This document shows, in pieces, positions 37,124-49,808 of a stretch of DNA of 64,000 nt. Numbering within the stretch: position 1 is the first letter of the stretch; every line of letters starts with the position of its first letter. The position numbers and the translations under genes were made by a program. A model generated the notes under the pieces. The model did no database searches. It saw only the letters and a program-made list of their open reading frames with translations, and was not told where the DNA came from. The stretch is from assembly GCF_000204055.1 (NCBI RefSeq), contig NW_006768774.1, forward strand, positions 1,503,819-1,567,818, written 5' to 3'. Origin of the DNA: Melampsora larici-populina 98AG31. Taxonomy: Eukaryota; Basidiomycota; Pucciniomycetes; Pucciniales; Melampsoraceae.

Positions 37124-38926
37124 AATATTGAAGATTCTTCTGTGTATGCTATTCTGCAACTGTGAGATATATCATCATCATCAATGATCTAAAGTTTGTT
37201 TAGAATTCTCTTTCTTTCCAAATTACTTCAACATCTCTGTCAGAGGAAAGGGAAATAGAGTACAAGCAACATGTGAAATTGTAGCTGCCTGGCTCAGGGG
37301 CTACATGTAAGTGTCATGGTCTGTGACAGTCCCACACTTGATCTGGAGTCTGTGGACTGTGAGGATCATGATTCATAACACCCCTACATCCAACTTGTAA
37401 TCTCACATTACCTCTTTTTTACCCAATTTCCCATAGTTTTACATAGGTAAATCTTGTTGTTTGATCATGTCAAAGGTGTCCCAGGATATAAGTTACTTTG
37501 TATAAATCAATTCTTCATAGATAGAACCCCTCAGTGTTTTTTTGCTTTAGATATATCACAGACAACTTTGTATTTGATGACCAAAATTTAAGTAAAACAT
37601 ACACTTCCCTTATTTCACTCCTCTTCCAGACAAACTTTTATTCCAAACTTACTTGATCAGTTGTTTCTTTGTACAAAAGTTTCAAATATTCTTGTTTCAC
37701 AACAAGACATGAGATGAGCCTTATATATGTTTTCTATACATGGACTTAGCTGGGTGTCTTCATGGAACATAGTACAATGTAGTGAACTGAGATTATAGTC
37801 TGATTTTCTGCCCCACACACCTTGATAAATTGATATGTACTCCATGGTATTTGTATAGTGCGTGGAGGCAAATTGTTGTCAAATTCAAAAGAAGGACTGA
37901 AACAATTGCTACACCTCAAAACCTATTGTACCAACCAGCCGATTGGAGTTCTGGAATGCTCTCATTGAGCGCATTCCATGCATATCTTTTTGGTTGTTTT
38001 TTTTTCAAAAGAGTATATCTATACCAAGACATCACCTTTTTCATTTTTTTCTCAGCTTTTGGACTGCTCTCATCCAGAGAAATCACTGCATATCTTTTTG
38101 GAGAAAAATAATGATTTCTTGTTTTTTTTTTCTGAAGAATTAATCTTCTTTGGAAAATGTATTTTATCTCTGTGAGTTTTTGTCATAGGAAGTTGAGCAA
38201 CAGAACAACTTGTAACCCAAGAGCTTGTTGACTTGGGACAGTAATCCAAGCTTGAGTTGAAAGAGCAGCAAACAATTTTAATGAAAAAACTAGAATCCAA
38301 CCAGATTGACCGACCTGAAATTTGAGCTGGCAGGGCCAAAAGGGGAAATTATCAAGTATTTACCTGTATTTACTTGATCCCAAATTGCCAAGGTCTTGCC
38401 TCCATGCACTATAGACCAAGTTTTCAAACTACCCTTGACCACTGAATTGGTCTAGGTACTTCCCCTGATACAGGTTTCCCTTTGCTCCCTTACAAGGCTC
38501 ATGAGATGGCTAAGTGATTATGGTGAAGAAGCTGTTAAGAGTCTGAAATACTTGCCCATACAGTGAAATTGAAGTTGTATCACTGAAAAATGTAACTTTG
38601 GCATTATCAATAGCATGAGCGTATTGAAAACTGCATTCTATTTTAGTGATACTCAAAGTTAAAAGGTAAATTCTGACTTCTTGTAAATCTGGGATCTTAG
38701 TTTTGTTTTTTGGCGGGAGAAAAAACTAATATGTTGCCCAAAACTATGGCGCTTTAAGAACCCTGCACTTGCTTATCCTGTTGGTATTTCCTTTTCCTTG
38801 TGCACCATCTCAATATCCTGATAGCATGTTGGCATGCACACACAGAGAGTTTTGAAACAGATCTCAAAGTCTTTTGGTCAGATTTAGACTGAGATTGTTG
38901 TTGAGCACCCTTTGCAAATAATGATT
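37124..38926. other. Intergenic region without recognisable genes
   Basis: Only a weak direct repeat is seen: GCATATCTTTTTGG follows similar upstream sequence (CTCTCAT...) near 37975 and near 38088. Nothing else stands out. Confidence 0.4.
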
Positions 38927-38928
38927 TA

Positions 38929-40950
38929 CAGTGAAACCTGTACTATCCGGTACTCTCCAACCCGGTAGCCTGCCAAATCCGGTAGCAAACCACCAGCTCG
39001 GTTCCCAGCTAAATAACCGGTAGCCTGCCTTAGATGCTATCCGGTTGATAAATTGCAAAGTACCAGGTAAAACAGGGAGAAAAAAAGACTGTATTTTACT
39101 ATAAAAGGACCCCAAAGGTCAAACATTGGGGTGTAAAAAGTCCTTCAAGGTTGTCTGAACCACCCAACTCTCCCTTTCAATCCGTCTCTCCTCCCTCACC
39201 TCACTCAAAATCACTTGAAGCGATTGGACAACACTTGTAGAAATGTTTGGATTGCCTTGTTCAGTCACAGTTCGAATCACATCAATAAGGGCTTTGGTCT
39301 GTCGTCCTAGGGGAAGTTCCGGCTTGATTTCGTCCTCTTCAATCACAATGACCTTGTCTTCCACAGTCACTGCGGCCTCAATCAGCTCGCTGTTGGTCAA
39401 AGTCATGTGAGTGTTGTTCTCAGCATCCAGATTGAGCAAGTCACTGATGGCCATCGGATCTTGGACACAAAGAATAGTCAGATGAGAAGTCAACTGCTCT
39501 TCGATCCGAGACTCTTCAAAGTTTTCAATTGGATCATCGCTTTCAGGCACTCAAGTATCTTTCCATTTTGATTGCAAGGTGAGATTATCTTTGTATGCTT
39601 CCAGCAGTTTTGAATAGTTTGTTCTGAGATTTCTTTCCAAGCCATCTGGACCCATTTCATTGCTTGAAGCTGATCCACTTTATAAATGTTTTTGTTTAAT
39701 CCAATCTCCTCGTGGTCAATCGCATTCTGTAGTTGATAGTTTCAATAGTGCCTTTTGAAGGCTGCGATGATCCCAGCATCCAAAGGCTGAATCTTGGAGG
39801 TCGCGTTTGGTGGCAAGAAGAGAAGAGTGAGATTGGGTAGCTCGGCATTTGAGATAACATGGGAGGGGGCATTGTCCAGAGTCAATAAGATGTTTCAATT
39901 TTGAGCTTTCATCTCATTATTCAATTTGACAAGATACTCCTGTTGTAGAAAAGTGGTCCTGTTAGTAAATCAGTTGAAATAAGATCTTCATGATGATCCC
40001 TTACCTGGAAGAGCACACCAGTCATCCAAGCCTTCTTGTTGCTGCGATAGTAAAAACTAAGCTGTTCTCCGGTCTTCTTTTTGTAGCATCAAGGCTTTTC
40101 CGCATGTCCAATAAAAAAGAGAAGTGGTTTTTGCGAGCCATCAGGATTACATGTCAATGCAACTGTAATGCGAGTCGTATTGTTCTTTGCTCCTTCAATT
40201 TGTTGAGATGCAATTGTACGGTCTGGAGTCAGGCAGTAGAAAAGCCCAGTTTCATCCATATTGAAGATGTCCTTGAGAGCAAATTTGTTGGTCATCTCGA
40301 TGATTTTGGGTAAACTTTGTTGAATTGCCGCAAAGTCTGCTGAGCCTGATTCACCGTGTGTCTTTACACTTCAAAACCCGTGTCGTGCTTGAAAGCTTTC
40401 AAGCCAACCTTTGGAAAAGCTTGGCTGATCCTGATCAGGTATCTTCATTTGATCAGCTAAGATTTTTGCCTTGGCCTGGATAAGGGGACCAGTCAGGCGA
40501 GTTCCATTATGCTTGCACTGGAAAACCCAGTTGGCAAGGGCAGTGTCATGCTCAGGATGGTGAGCTATCCTTTGTCGCTTACATGAGAGTTCTGCTGAGC
40601 TCATTCCTAAATAATTCTCCTTTTTCTTGAGGATGTCCAAGATTGTAGTTTGCCCAGGTATCTTGAGGAGATTGAAAGTATGTTTTGCCCATTTAGCTAG
40701 ATCTGATTGCTTCATCTTTGGACACTGTGTGTGCTTCTCACACAGCTTTTTCTTTTGATCATTTGTCATAATCCCGGCGTGAAGAGGCTTGATTTGAGGC
40801 ATGTTGAGGGCTTTATAAGAGCTGAGAGGATTTTTTTTGATTTTTTTTGACTTTTTTTTTGATTTTTTTTGAAATTCTCAAATCCGGTAGCCTTTCAAAC
40901 CTGGTACCAAGGGCTTCCACCAAGAGTAACGGATAGTACAGGGTTTACTG
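38929..40950 (-). mobile_element. Pogo/Tigger-type DNA transposon, complete ends
   Basis: The element runs from CAGTGAAACCTGTACTATCC (38929 on) to GGATAGTACAGGGTTTACTG (ending 40950). These are imperfect inverted repeats with the CAGT...ACTG termini of pogo/Tigger elements, flanked by TA on both sides. Subterminal copies of ATCCGGTAGCCT also occur near both ends. The single gene is a mutated transposase on the minus strand. Confidence 0.9.
39119..40802 (-). pseudogene. Pogo/Tigger transposase, inactivated
   Basis: The frame starts with ATG at 40802 and is interrupted by one apparent 65-bp intron (39940-40004). The N-terminal part is a CENP-B/pogo helix-turn-helix region (QTTILDILKKKENYLG, then GTRLTGPLIQAKAKILADQM). 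The catalytic part shows FNMDETGLFY, LTLDNAPSH and KIQPLDAGIIAAFK, giving the D-D-D triad expected of pogo. The C-terminal region reads SDDPIENFEESRIEEQ. The frame is broken by in-frame TGA at 40371-40373, 40089-40091, 39895-39897, 39742-39744 and 39551-39553, plus a one-base frameshift between the last two. All five stops are TGA, each one transition from CGA. The gene cannot encode a full transposase as it stands. Confidence 0.9.
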
Positions 40951-40952
40951 TA

Positions 40953-42649
40953 TTTATGTCTTTGCAGAATCCTTTGTCAGCAGCTGGGGTCAATTGAGTC
41001 TCAGTGTTGCAATTGATAAGAGATTGCTAAGGCAAAGAGCACCCGTTGTGGAACCTCTTTGAAGGGTCTTTTGAGGGAAACAACTTTGTGTGTGCATGCC
41101 AACGTGCTACAAGGACACAGACACTGTGATGCCAACTATCAAGTTGTGTGACCAAAAACTCACCAACATGACACTGGCTGTTGGTTTGAGCTGTGGATGG
41201 AACCTGACAGCCATATGGGTGGTTGGTCAGGTTTTCCACAAAGTAGGTAACTGGTGGCAAGGACCAAGAAATCTCAGTTTTTATGGTTGGGGCCTGGTTT
41301 TTGAAAACAAAGAAGTAGGATTTCCAAAGGAGTCAGCTTCTACCTTTTAGCTTTGAGTACTGTAATTGCTTGATCATGTTGAAAACTTTATGAAGATGCT
41401 AACTCAGCACTTATTCATTGGTCTTTTTGTCCATAGGGTCCTTCTTCAGCTGTCAAATATGATTTTTACTGGATATTCCTCGTTGGGTGAGAGCAGTGGG
41501 GGTCATAATTAGAGTTGTGGACTAGGTGTGTAGTATGTGGTCAAGATTACATGGTGGCACAAGTTGAAAAGTGTTGCAAATTCAATCAGTTAGATTGGGT
41601 GAGGATTAGGTGGAGGGAAAGTTTAAGACTCGTGTGGGTTCGAGCGTGATGAGGTATCATGGAGAACGGGTGATGGGGAATAATAAAATGTATCATCAGA
41701 TGAGCAATTAATGATCGAATTCGATTGAGGACTGTTGAGGAATTTATTCAAAAGTGATAAAATGTTAGGACAAGACAGGTTATGACTAAATTTCGAATGG
41801 CATGTTGGATTTAAGTTTTAAATTGCACATCGATCTTTACTAAAACTCTTGCTGTGATGCAAGCCCACACCACTCCTCAGCATTCGAGTCGCAGCACCTA
41901 CTACGTCACTTGCAGTTTAAGAAATTGAAACGCTTTTAAAAGTCTGTTCATCTCACGTTTCTCGATCGCCTGTTGGTTGGATAACATCGTATAGTAAACT
42001 GTACACAAGCCTCGCTTAGCAAGAGTTGAACTGATACACAGCATAAAACGAATCATCCAACCAGAGTCTAAGGACCTCATAGGTTGATTTCAAGTGCTAG
42101 AATCTAATTCACAGCGCTCAGCATAGGGTCAAGTTAGTTACATGGTAGCGTGCCGATTCGGGAGGTCATCCTGTAGTGCGTTTCTAAAATGCAAGTTACT
42201 TTGCTTCATCTTTCCCTCATCCTGGTTTCGTAACGTTTTAATTCTTACCACCTCCACTTGCTCTCTATTCGAATTCCTATGTAACTTCAGTCTTAAAGCC
42301 TTTTTAGCCAACTCTTTAAATTTGTATAGAATCACTCGGTTGATAATAATTATAACAGGCTAACCTTCTTTGTCTTATTTTGGCATCCCCGTTTATTCCC
42401 CATCTTAATATACATACATACCATCTCGCATCTCATTGCGTAATCTTATTTACCCCATAATTATATCATAACTCTAGGACGCCAGCAAGTTCTCATCATC
42501 CAATAGATCAATCTCATAGAACAACGCCATTAACACCAATCTCATCGAGCTGGCCTTCTCGTCAAAATAATAATAATCTTCATATCTCTCTGAACGAACC
42601 GCGGATCTTACTTCATCATCCAAATCAACAACACTCTTCGGGTTTTACA
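40953..42649. other. Intergenic region upstream of the PLC gene
   Basis: No gene recognised. The last ~250 bp before 42650 are CT-rich and likely the leader of the phospholipase gene. Confidence 0.5.
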
Positions 42650-44369
42650 ATGATTCGATCTTGTATCAGAAATCTGATATACATTGTCGTCACTGTTGCC
42701 TATATCGGTGTCACTTTTTATTCATCTGGCGCAATCGGACTTCAAACTTCACCAACACAATCTAGTCAGAGACCTCATGGTCTGATTTTTTCGGGTGATG
42801 AGGTAGCAATTGGGATCGACGTTGAAGTCGGGGTAGATTATGGTACCCAGAATCAAAGTGAAAGGCGTATACTGGCAGCTAGTCCTATACTTGGTAAGTG
42901 GAATAATTGTTCCTCATCTGTGATCTCACCCTACAAACAATCCCCTTGACTGATGCACTCAAATTTGCTCAAAAAAATCAAATCACAGGTTTTTATAACC
43001 AATCCAATGGTCCGCTTGCCGACTGGATGGCTGATGTACCAGATCATACCCCACTAATAGATATGAATATTCCTGGAACCCATGACTCAGCAACTTGTAA
43101 ATTGATGCAAGAATCTGCATAGCCAATCAATCTCTTTTTTGGAGCAAACCAAAACTGATACTTTACTTTTGCCTTGTAGGGAATTACACCGAAGCAACGC
43201 AGAGTTCTATGACTAATATCACTGGTCAACTACCACCCGCAATAGCTTATCAATGTCAGGTGAGTGGCAGCCCAAGAGTTGGATCAAATCTCGCTCATTG
43301 CCTGTGGTATTGACTTTGAGGTTTTCATCATCTAGGACCGTAGCTTATTTCAAATGCTTGGCGACGGAATTCGATTCTTAGACTTGAGAATAGGTTTTCT
43401 TCCCGGGTCACAAGAGCTAGGCTTTTTTCATGGTATGTACTTCGTGTGCCCAATTTTCCTCTTGTGAGCTTACTGACAATCCAGCTTTGACTTGATTAGC
43501 TAGTGCCCTTCAAAGCTCTACAGCAACTCTTCCGGATGTATTACTCGGCTTCTATCGCTGGCTAGACGATCATCCAACAGAAACAGTTCTTATCTCAATG
43601 AAGGTAGATAATGCAACTTTTGCTAATCCATCATCAGGTGGTCAACCATCCTCGCCAAAGCTTCAGAGCATGATCCGCGAACTCTTAACAAACGAGCTAG
43701 GCTCACGGTATTGGGTCCAGAAGAACGGTACTGTATGTCGTACTCTTTCTAGGTGTACGCCTACAAGATAGCTTATGCCTCCTTTTGTTCGTTCCAGCTT
43801 GGAACACTAGGAGAAGCACGTGGAAAACTTGTATTTCTTCAAAGGATTCAATGGGACTCGCCTATGCTCGGTATCGCACTTCCACCATCTCAATTCAATG
43901 ACAACGATCCATCGTTTGCATTGGTATACAACGAGCGCACTGGCGCAACAGCATATATAGAAGATTTCTACAATATTTTGCCAAATCCAAGTACATTTGA
44001 AGATAAAGTCGCATGGAAATTAGAAATCACAGTGGAAAATCTTATTCGGGCGTCTGGACCAAAGCATTCAGATCAACTTTACATTTCGTTTGCAAGTGGA
44101 GGGGCGCTAAGAAACACTCCACCGGTGACTCCACAGGTTGAGTCTAAAAAATCCTACGTCGACTTCTCTTAGTGATCCAAGTACTGATTTTTTTGATTTG
44201 ATTTGTTCAGATGTTAGCTGTGGGGGGAAATGGTACGGCTGGTGTCAATTCTGGTTTAACTGAGTATCTTTCCAATAACCGAGGTAAAAGGTTTGGAATC
44301 GTGATCCTGGATTGGTACGCTAGTAGTCCCGAATTGGTAAAGAGTATCATTGATCGATCATATCAATAA
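42650..44369 (+). CDS. PI-PLC X-domain protein, secreted or membrane-anchored
   Basis: Seven exons (42650-42893, 42989-43096, 43180-43259, 43336-43432, 43500-43732, 43798-44136, 44211-44369) join in phase to give 419 aa. A hydrophobic segment at about residues 9-26 is a signal peptide or anchor. The catalytic X domain shows the first active-site histidine in NIPGTHDSATW and the second in GFFHASALQSS, with FLDLRIGF and TVLISMKVDN between and after. It ends FGIVILDWYASSPEL. Single-domain PLC-X proteins of this type cleave phosphatidylinositol or GPI-like substrates without calcium. Several NxT/NxS sites fit an extracellular location. No Y or C2 domain is present. Confidence 0.9.
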
Positions 44370-45744
44370 AACCCAAGACTGAAAAGAAACGATATCTGTT
44401 GTCCTCTATTTATATACGTATATATATATTACTATAATGTTCTTGTCTATCACTTAATCACCCTTCATCACATGTTTTAATTTCGGGTTCAAACCCTAAA
44501 CTGAATTTTATCTTTCTCCTCTCTCTCTTTAACAGCATTTGTTCCGGTCGACTTTGATTTGTATGGTTGTGTCTTTTTCGGAGGCTTTGTTACATTTGAA
44601 GGTGATATTGCAAAAGTGCAATGAGTATGAAGTGGAGAGACTGAGGTGTGAAATGTAGACAATTCCACTGGCAAGACGTTTAGGTGTATCTACCCGTATA
44701 TTAGATCATGATTCATGTGTCTTGTCCTACAGAGGCTAGATTGTAATGGATTAGTCGACATTGACATTCAAAACTGAGTCGGTATCATCAGCTTGCCCCT
44801 CATCGATCTGGATTCAAAGTGAACATCACTTTCTACTGTTGATTGCACTAAAATCTATGCAGAAGTGACCAGTATATTTGGATGTTTTGCAATTTAACAA
44901 TGATACAGCTTTCTGATTTACTACAGCAGAGTATATCATAGGTTTCCACATTTTGATTTAGGTGGACTGGGATACCAAGTTAATCCTGAGGAGTCAGTGC
45001 CGATAGTCCTATTTGAACATGTTGCAGTATGAGATATCAGCAATCAAATATTTTTAGAGGATTTTTTCTCTCTTTGGCATTCAGCATCTGGTCATCTTCT
45101 TGACATGATGAGATCAAAATATTGAAAAGGATCATAAGTAAAACATTTAAAATTGCAATATCTTCAAATTATGGTAATGTATTCATTCCTTTGTTAGTGA
45201 CCCAAAACAGGTTGGAGAGAAGCAAGCAATCGAATGGCGCATGGTTTGAGAGACATGTCTTTTGAATTTGACGCCATATAGATGTATATTACAAACTTTC
45301 AACCATGGAACATGTATGGTCCAAAGCTCACAAGAAATGCGCAAGCAAATTCAGACCATAATGGAACTGAAACTGATAGATAAGTATATAGGAGTGTGGT
45401 GTAGAAGAGTGTATATGGATTTGAAGAGATAGCTTTCTTAGAGTGGTTTCCTTCATCATCATCTTACAATTTAGATGCTTGTCTGGATTTGATAGAGATG
45501 TATATCTTAGGTCATCAATATCAGTGATAAAAAATGAAGCTCACTTACTGCTATGTCTTGATCCAGTCAATGATACAATCCGGTATCTATACGCACGGCT
45601 TTCACATTGCATCAGTCGATACTTGGACTGGACATAAATCAAGCATCCCTAGGCTGCAAAAGATATGTGAGTTATCATCTTGCTATATAGTTGATTTTGA
45701 AGGTGTGTGAGTTGATCACTATCAGACGTGTACTATGCCTCAAC
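44370..45744. other. Intergenic region downstream of the PLC gene
   Basis: No gene recognised. Short open frames near 44.5 and 45.5 kb have no supporting features. Confidence 0.4.
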
Positions 45745-47387
45745 ATGTCTATATTAGCCAAATCAAGGCATGGGGGAGACAAGATAGACTGGGATATGTT
45801 CTCCACACACATAAACCCCTCAACTGAATTCAATCAATCACAATCTGATGAGTTCATCAATTTTTGGAAAAAAGGTAATACATCAATACATAAACTTTTT
45901 AGAAAAGAGATCAAATGCAAGAATGTTCCAGACTGAAGCAATTTGCTATGTAAGTAATGAAAAAATAAAATACAGACAACAATACCATCCATTGCTCTAT
46001 CCAAAGATGATATCACAGATGAATGAGCTAATTTTATCAGAACAAGAAACCTGGGAGGAGAAAATAACAAGGATTTTTGAGAACATCAAGTTGGGTGTAC
46101 TATACACAAGCTTATCAGAACAAATAGCATTCTTTCAAATTTTATGGCAGCTTCTTGCATTGAAAAACGTACCATTCAAAATTTTGCAGATCATTCATCA
46201 TGAGCTAATCAAGATGGAGGAAATGACAACAGATCTTATAGATGTATTTCCAGACAAATATGCAAAGTGGAGGGATCCATTACTCAAAACCATAGACATG
46301 TCTGAACAAAGATACAAAGAGTGTATTGAAGAGGTTGAGCATGGAAAGTGAGTTGATGTCTATATAGGCTTGAGTGATGGATTTCTCACTGTATCCTGGT
46401 ATCCAATTATGATACTCTTAGGGACCTCATAGATTTTGTAACCATACAGAAGGGACTGGGGAAATATGGTATAAAGCTCGCTGGGGATTGGTCTCCAAAA
46501 GATCAAAAGCCACTTTTCAAACTGTGGATATCTGGTGAGCTAAGCGTATATTATTATCATCAATTTCTTGAAAGATAACTTTTTAATATGGCACGGACAA
46601 CCCAAACTAGACAGAATGAAATTTTACGTTGCGGTCAAAGAAAATCCACCACTTCAACTTGTTCTGGAAACTCAATTTATGCAAACAGAATTAATTGAAG
46701 TGCTTAAAGCCATCAATCCCATTGATCTTGAGGTAAAGAAGGCATTTGTGGCTTGGTGTTGCTTGACTTTGAGAGAGCAATTGGACACTGTGATGGATTA
46801 TCTCAACTCTTTGGATGAAGATAGGCAAGCATTGTTTTCACTATGAGTAGAATTGATGTTAGATGTGCATGCTGAATCTTTCGCAATTAAAAAGGGCTAT
46901 GGTTTATCTTTTGGCAATACATCATTACATTCATCCATATGGATTGAAGATACGAGGAGATACAGAGGCCATGGATCAAGTAAAGATTATTAAGTTCTGG
47001 ACAAGACATGAGGGAATTTTTGGTAGAGCAGATGATATTAGAAAATGATTCATGGTTGCTTTATTCAAAGATATTGATATATTCTTGATGATAAGAAGCC
47101 TTGAAGAGACAAAGGATTTACAAAGGACCTTAGAAACGATGGTGGTGAGAAAATTTGACGAGATGTGTGTGATTATGAGGAAATTCCTTCATCAAATGAA
47201 AAGCCTTTCTTGCACCCAGCCTCAGGAGGTCCCTGCTCTAGCTCTTTTCCTACAGTTCCATTCAAAAAATTCTCAGTGTGATCTAAACAGGGCAATTGCT
47301 GAAAGATATCTTGCCTGCTTCAGGCGACCAACACATTATAAGAAGATACTTAGGAAAATCTGTTCATGGTCAAAGAAGGTCTGGTGA
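45745..47387 (+). pseudogene. Degenerate gene of unknown family, helix-rich
   Basis: Several plus-strand segments read as one soluble, helix-rich protein but lie in different frames. 45745-45885 (MSILAKSRHGGDKIDWDMF on) is followed after a one-base shift by 45860-46351 (EQETWEEKITRIFENIK). Then come 46568-46846 (WCCLTLREQLDTVMDYLNSL) and, in another frame, 46863-47387 (EGIFGRADDIRK, in-frame TGA at 47046-47048, then FMVALFKDIDIF). Frameshifts plus a TGA make a broken gene more likely than unusual introns. I do not recognise the family. It lies directly left of the 11-kb transposon. Confidence 0.5.
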
Positions 47388-47646
47388 ATGCGTTTCTAAT
47401 CTATCTATCATGGTTTTTGTCTTCATACAAAATGTATACTGCTTTGTACTTTCAGACAATTTATTAGTTTTCTGAAATCTGTTAGCAGTCCATGATAGTA
47501 AATGTTCACAAGTGCATGTAATAAGAAGGGATTTTGATTGTGTTTCAAATGGCACCAAGGGAATTTCATCAAAATATGTGGGGTGTTCTGTCAATCTTAT
47601 TTAACAAAAAAAGTAATTAATTGCCATGAATTAGCGATATAATATG

Positions 47647-47913
47647 TGTTGAGATACTATCCTCTTACGAGTTTACTATCTTCCTATTTGGTCACAGATC
47701 ATTTTCCAATTCAGGCAGTCAGAAGGTTGAAATGGAGGTTGGGCAATTCAGTTGAGAAGAAACGTGATGTGTGGACTTAGTGTAGGAATTTGACCAAAGG
47801 GGTGAAATTGTGGATGTATCTCAGTTGAGCTAAGGACAAATTGGGAAATGGAATCAAGGGGTGATTGGAAAAACTTTTGGGTTATCTGCTCTCATTTTGA
47901 ATTTTGTTTTCCC
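47647..47913 (+). repeat. Left 267-bp terminal inverted repeat, intact
   Basis: It matches the two right-hand pieces over its whole length with only a handful of mismatches by eye (for example TGTTGAG/TGTTAAG and TCACAG/TCGAAG). The inner part begins GGGGTGATTGGAAAAACTTT and ends TTTTGTTTTCCC. Confidence 0.9.
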
Positions 47914-47999
47914 CTCTTTTCTGATCCTTTTCTCATCAAAAAGAATCAGTAAGTCTCTCTCTCAGTTTGATTCTAAGATGATAGTCGAGATGTTAGTAA

Positions 48000-48466
48000 C
48001 CTGTCAAATTTTGAAAACCGACTCACTCACCTCATTCATTGACAAGTTTGAAGATCTAGTTCGCAAATTATATTGTTTAAAGGGAGAAACATAAAAATTT
48101 CTTCCAGTCTAAACCTACCCCTTAAAAATCTCTTGAATAAAGTTGACAAACTCAATTCAAAAAATTAATGGATAATTCAAGGGCTGGATCTCCAAGTTCA
48201 AATCAAGAACAGTCAGATGCTATCAGATCTGGTCATCTGTGATAGTATCTAACTGTTCTTGATTGGAACTTGGAGATCCAGCCCTTGAATTATCCATTTA
48301 TTTTTTGAATTGAGTTTTGTTAACTTTATTCAAGAGATTTTTAAGGGGTAGGTTTAGACTGGAAGAAATGTTTATGTTTCTCCTTTTAAACAATAGAATT
48401 GGCGAACTAGATATTCAAACTTGTCGATGAATGAGGTGAGTGAGTCGGTTTTTGAAATTTGACAGG
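48000..48466. repeat. 467-bp palindrome built from inverted gag fragments
   Basis: Arms at 48000-48225 and 48240-48466 are inverted copies around a 14-bp spacer. Each arm carries the same gag tail (TDSLTSFIDKFE, then LYCLKGET or FYCLKGET and stop) followed by the same ~130 bp of downstream sequence. Identity is high, with a few mismatches such as TTGTCGATG/CATTGACAA. Confidence 0.85.
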
Positions 48467-49060
48467 CGTAGAGAGCCCTTGTAACAGCTTCTAATTTATC
48501 TTCAGAGATTCGATTATGATAACTTTTCAGATAATTCCAGCACCAATAGGGATCATAGATAATTTCTGAAGGATCTTCAGGATCAGTAAGGTGATTACGG
48601 GTCCTGACTTTGTTGACTGTATCCAACCTCTGCAAGATGTAGGTAGTTAGATTGAATCGAGTCTTCTCGTGTTCATCCTCGGACAGAGTTGCTTTTCGAA
48701 AGTTCCCCACCTTGACCTAATGATGAAGCTCGAGTGACTGAAACACCTCCATCAAGGACTGGCTCCATTCCACATAGTTCTTGTCAGACAAATCTTCTGA
48801 CACTTTATATTTTACTCATAGCATTAGTCATGATATGAGAGTACTTTTGGATTTGATCACCAAACACTCTAGAGTCGACATTTTCAGTCATTTTGTTTGA
48901 AACAGAATCCTTTGGATTTCAAGGATCTGATAGAGTATCAGAAGACAGAGAAGGATTAATGAATTCCTGGCGAGCCGTTCCTGAAGAATTGGCCGAATTT
49001 GAAGTGCTTGAGCCTTCAGTAACTGTTGAGTTTTCCTGAAAATCGTCAAAACCCTTTGTT
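48372..49060 (-). pseudogene. Copia-type gag remnant
   Basis: The minus strand encodes LSDKNYVEWSQSLMEVFQSL, then DEHEKTRFNLTTYILQRLD and DPYWCWNYLKSYHNRISED, ending TSFIDKFEYLVRQFYCLKGET. This resembles the gag domain at the start of Ty1/copia polyproteins. The N-terminal part (MTENVDSRVFGDQIQKYSHI from 48891) is offset by a one-base frameshift. In-frame TGA (after SDTLSDP) and TAG (after LELHH) also interrupt it. No protease, integrase or reverse transcriptase follows, so it is a fragment. Confidence 0.7.
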
Positions 49061-49808
49061 CGATTCAATCACTTGGAGCTAGTAAATGAAAAATACGAAC
49101 AAGGTCCAAGTGTGAAACGAAAAACAAAAAAATTCAACTTGAGACACCCTAATTCGAGCATATATGTAACACTCCACAGGCAATAAATAAAGCCGTTTCT
49201 GCATTAGACCAGATCATCAAAACGGTGTCTTCATTGGGATTTGATAACCCTTTGGAAGCAATTGAAGCACGCGAAGAACTTGCAATTCAATCTGAGAAAA
49301 TTAATATTTCTTTACAGAAGGCTAGACAGACCAAAGAGACTGTTGCAAAGTCAAGGAAGCTTCCTTATCGTTTACAAAAATATGTAAAGAAGTGATTGAG
49401 ATGATGATAAAATGTAAGAATATAAAAAATAAAAAAAAGAGAGAAACTTACTGATCCTTTTTGACGAGAAAGAAATCAGAAAAGAGGGGAAAACCGGTAG
49501 ACTACAGGATCCGGGGGGCGCCTGAGAATTCTCTGAGACTCTGATAAAATGAGAATCACCCCTCATAAGCCATGAGATTATGGGTATGTACAAATCTCGC
49601 TTCAGCCGAACTTGACTTTTGGACAAAAGTTACAATTTGACGACGTACTGCTACACACGTGTGACTTCTTCGATTCACACATACCCCTGACCCAAAACAC
49701 GCCTGTGACATACTACAACCCTGCCTCCGTTGTGATCACCTCAACTCAACTTCACCGACCGATTGCACCCACCTCACCTCAACGACGTTCCTCGCTACGC
49801 ATTCCACT
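49061..49808. other. Transposon interior, promoter-like segment left of the KDZ gene
   Basis: Minus-oriented sequence at about 49430-49560 (GGGGTGATTCTCATTTTATC...CCCCTCTTTTCTGATTTC) resembles the inner TIR and following bases at 47855-47970. The inverted duplication therefore extends beyond the gag palindrome. A plus-strand open stretch at about 49180-49395 (SALDQIIKTVSSLGFDNPLEA...KLPYRLQKYVKK, stop) has no start codon and is probably a remnant. The 200 bp before 49809 should contain the KDZ gene promoter. Confidence 0.4.

Noticed and set aside
44480..44500. Possible tRNA B-box (GGTTCAAACCC)
   Set aside because: No A-box or cloverleaf can be folded upstream; no tRNA gene was found in the window.
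48000..48466. Palindrome as a rho-type terminator or CRISPR-like repeat
   Set aside because: The arms are over 200 bp, contain coding remnants and occur in a eukaryotic transposon; there are no regularly spaced repeats.
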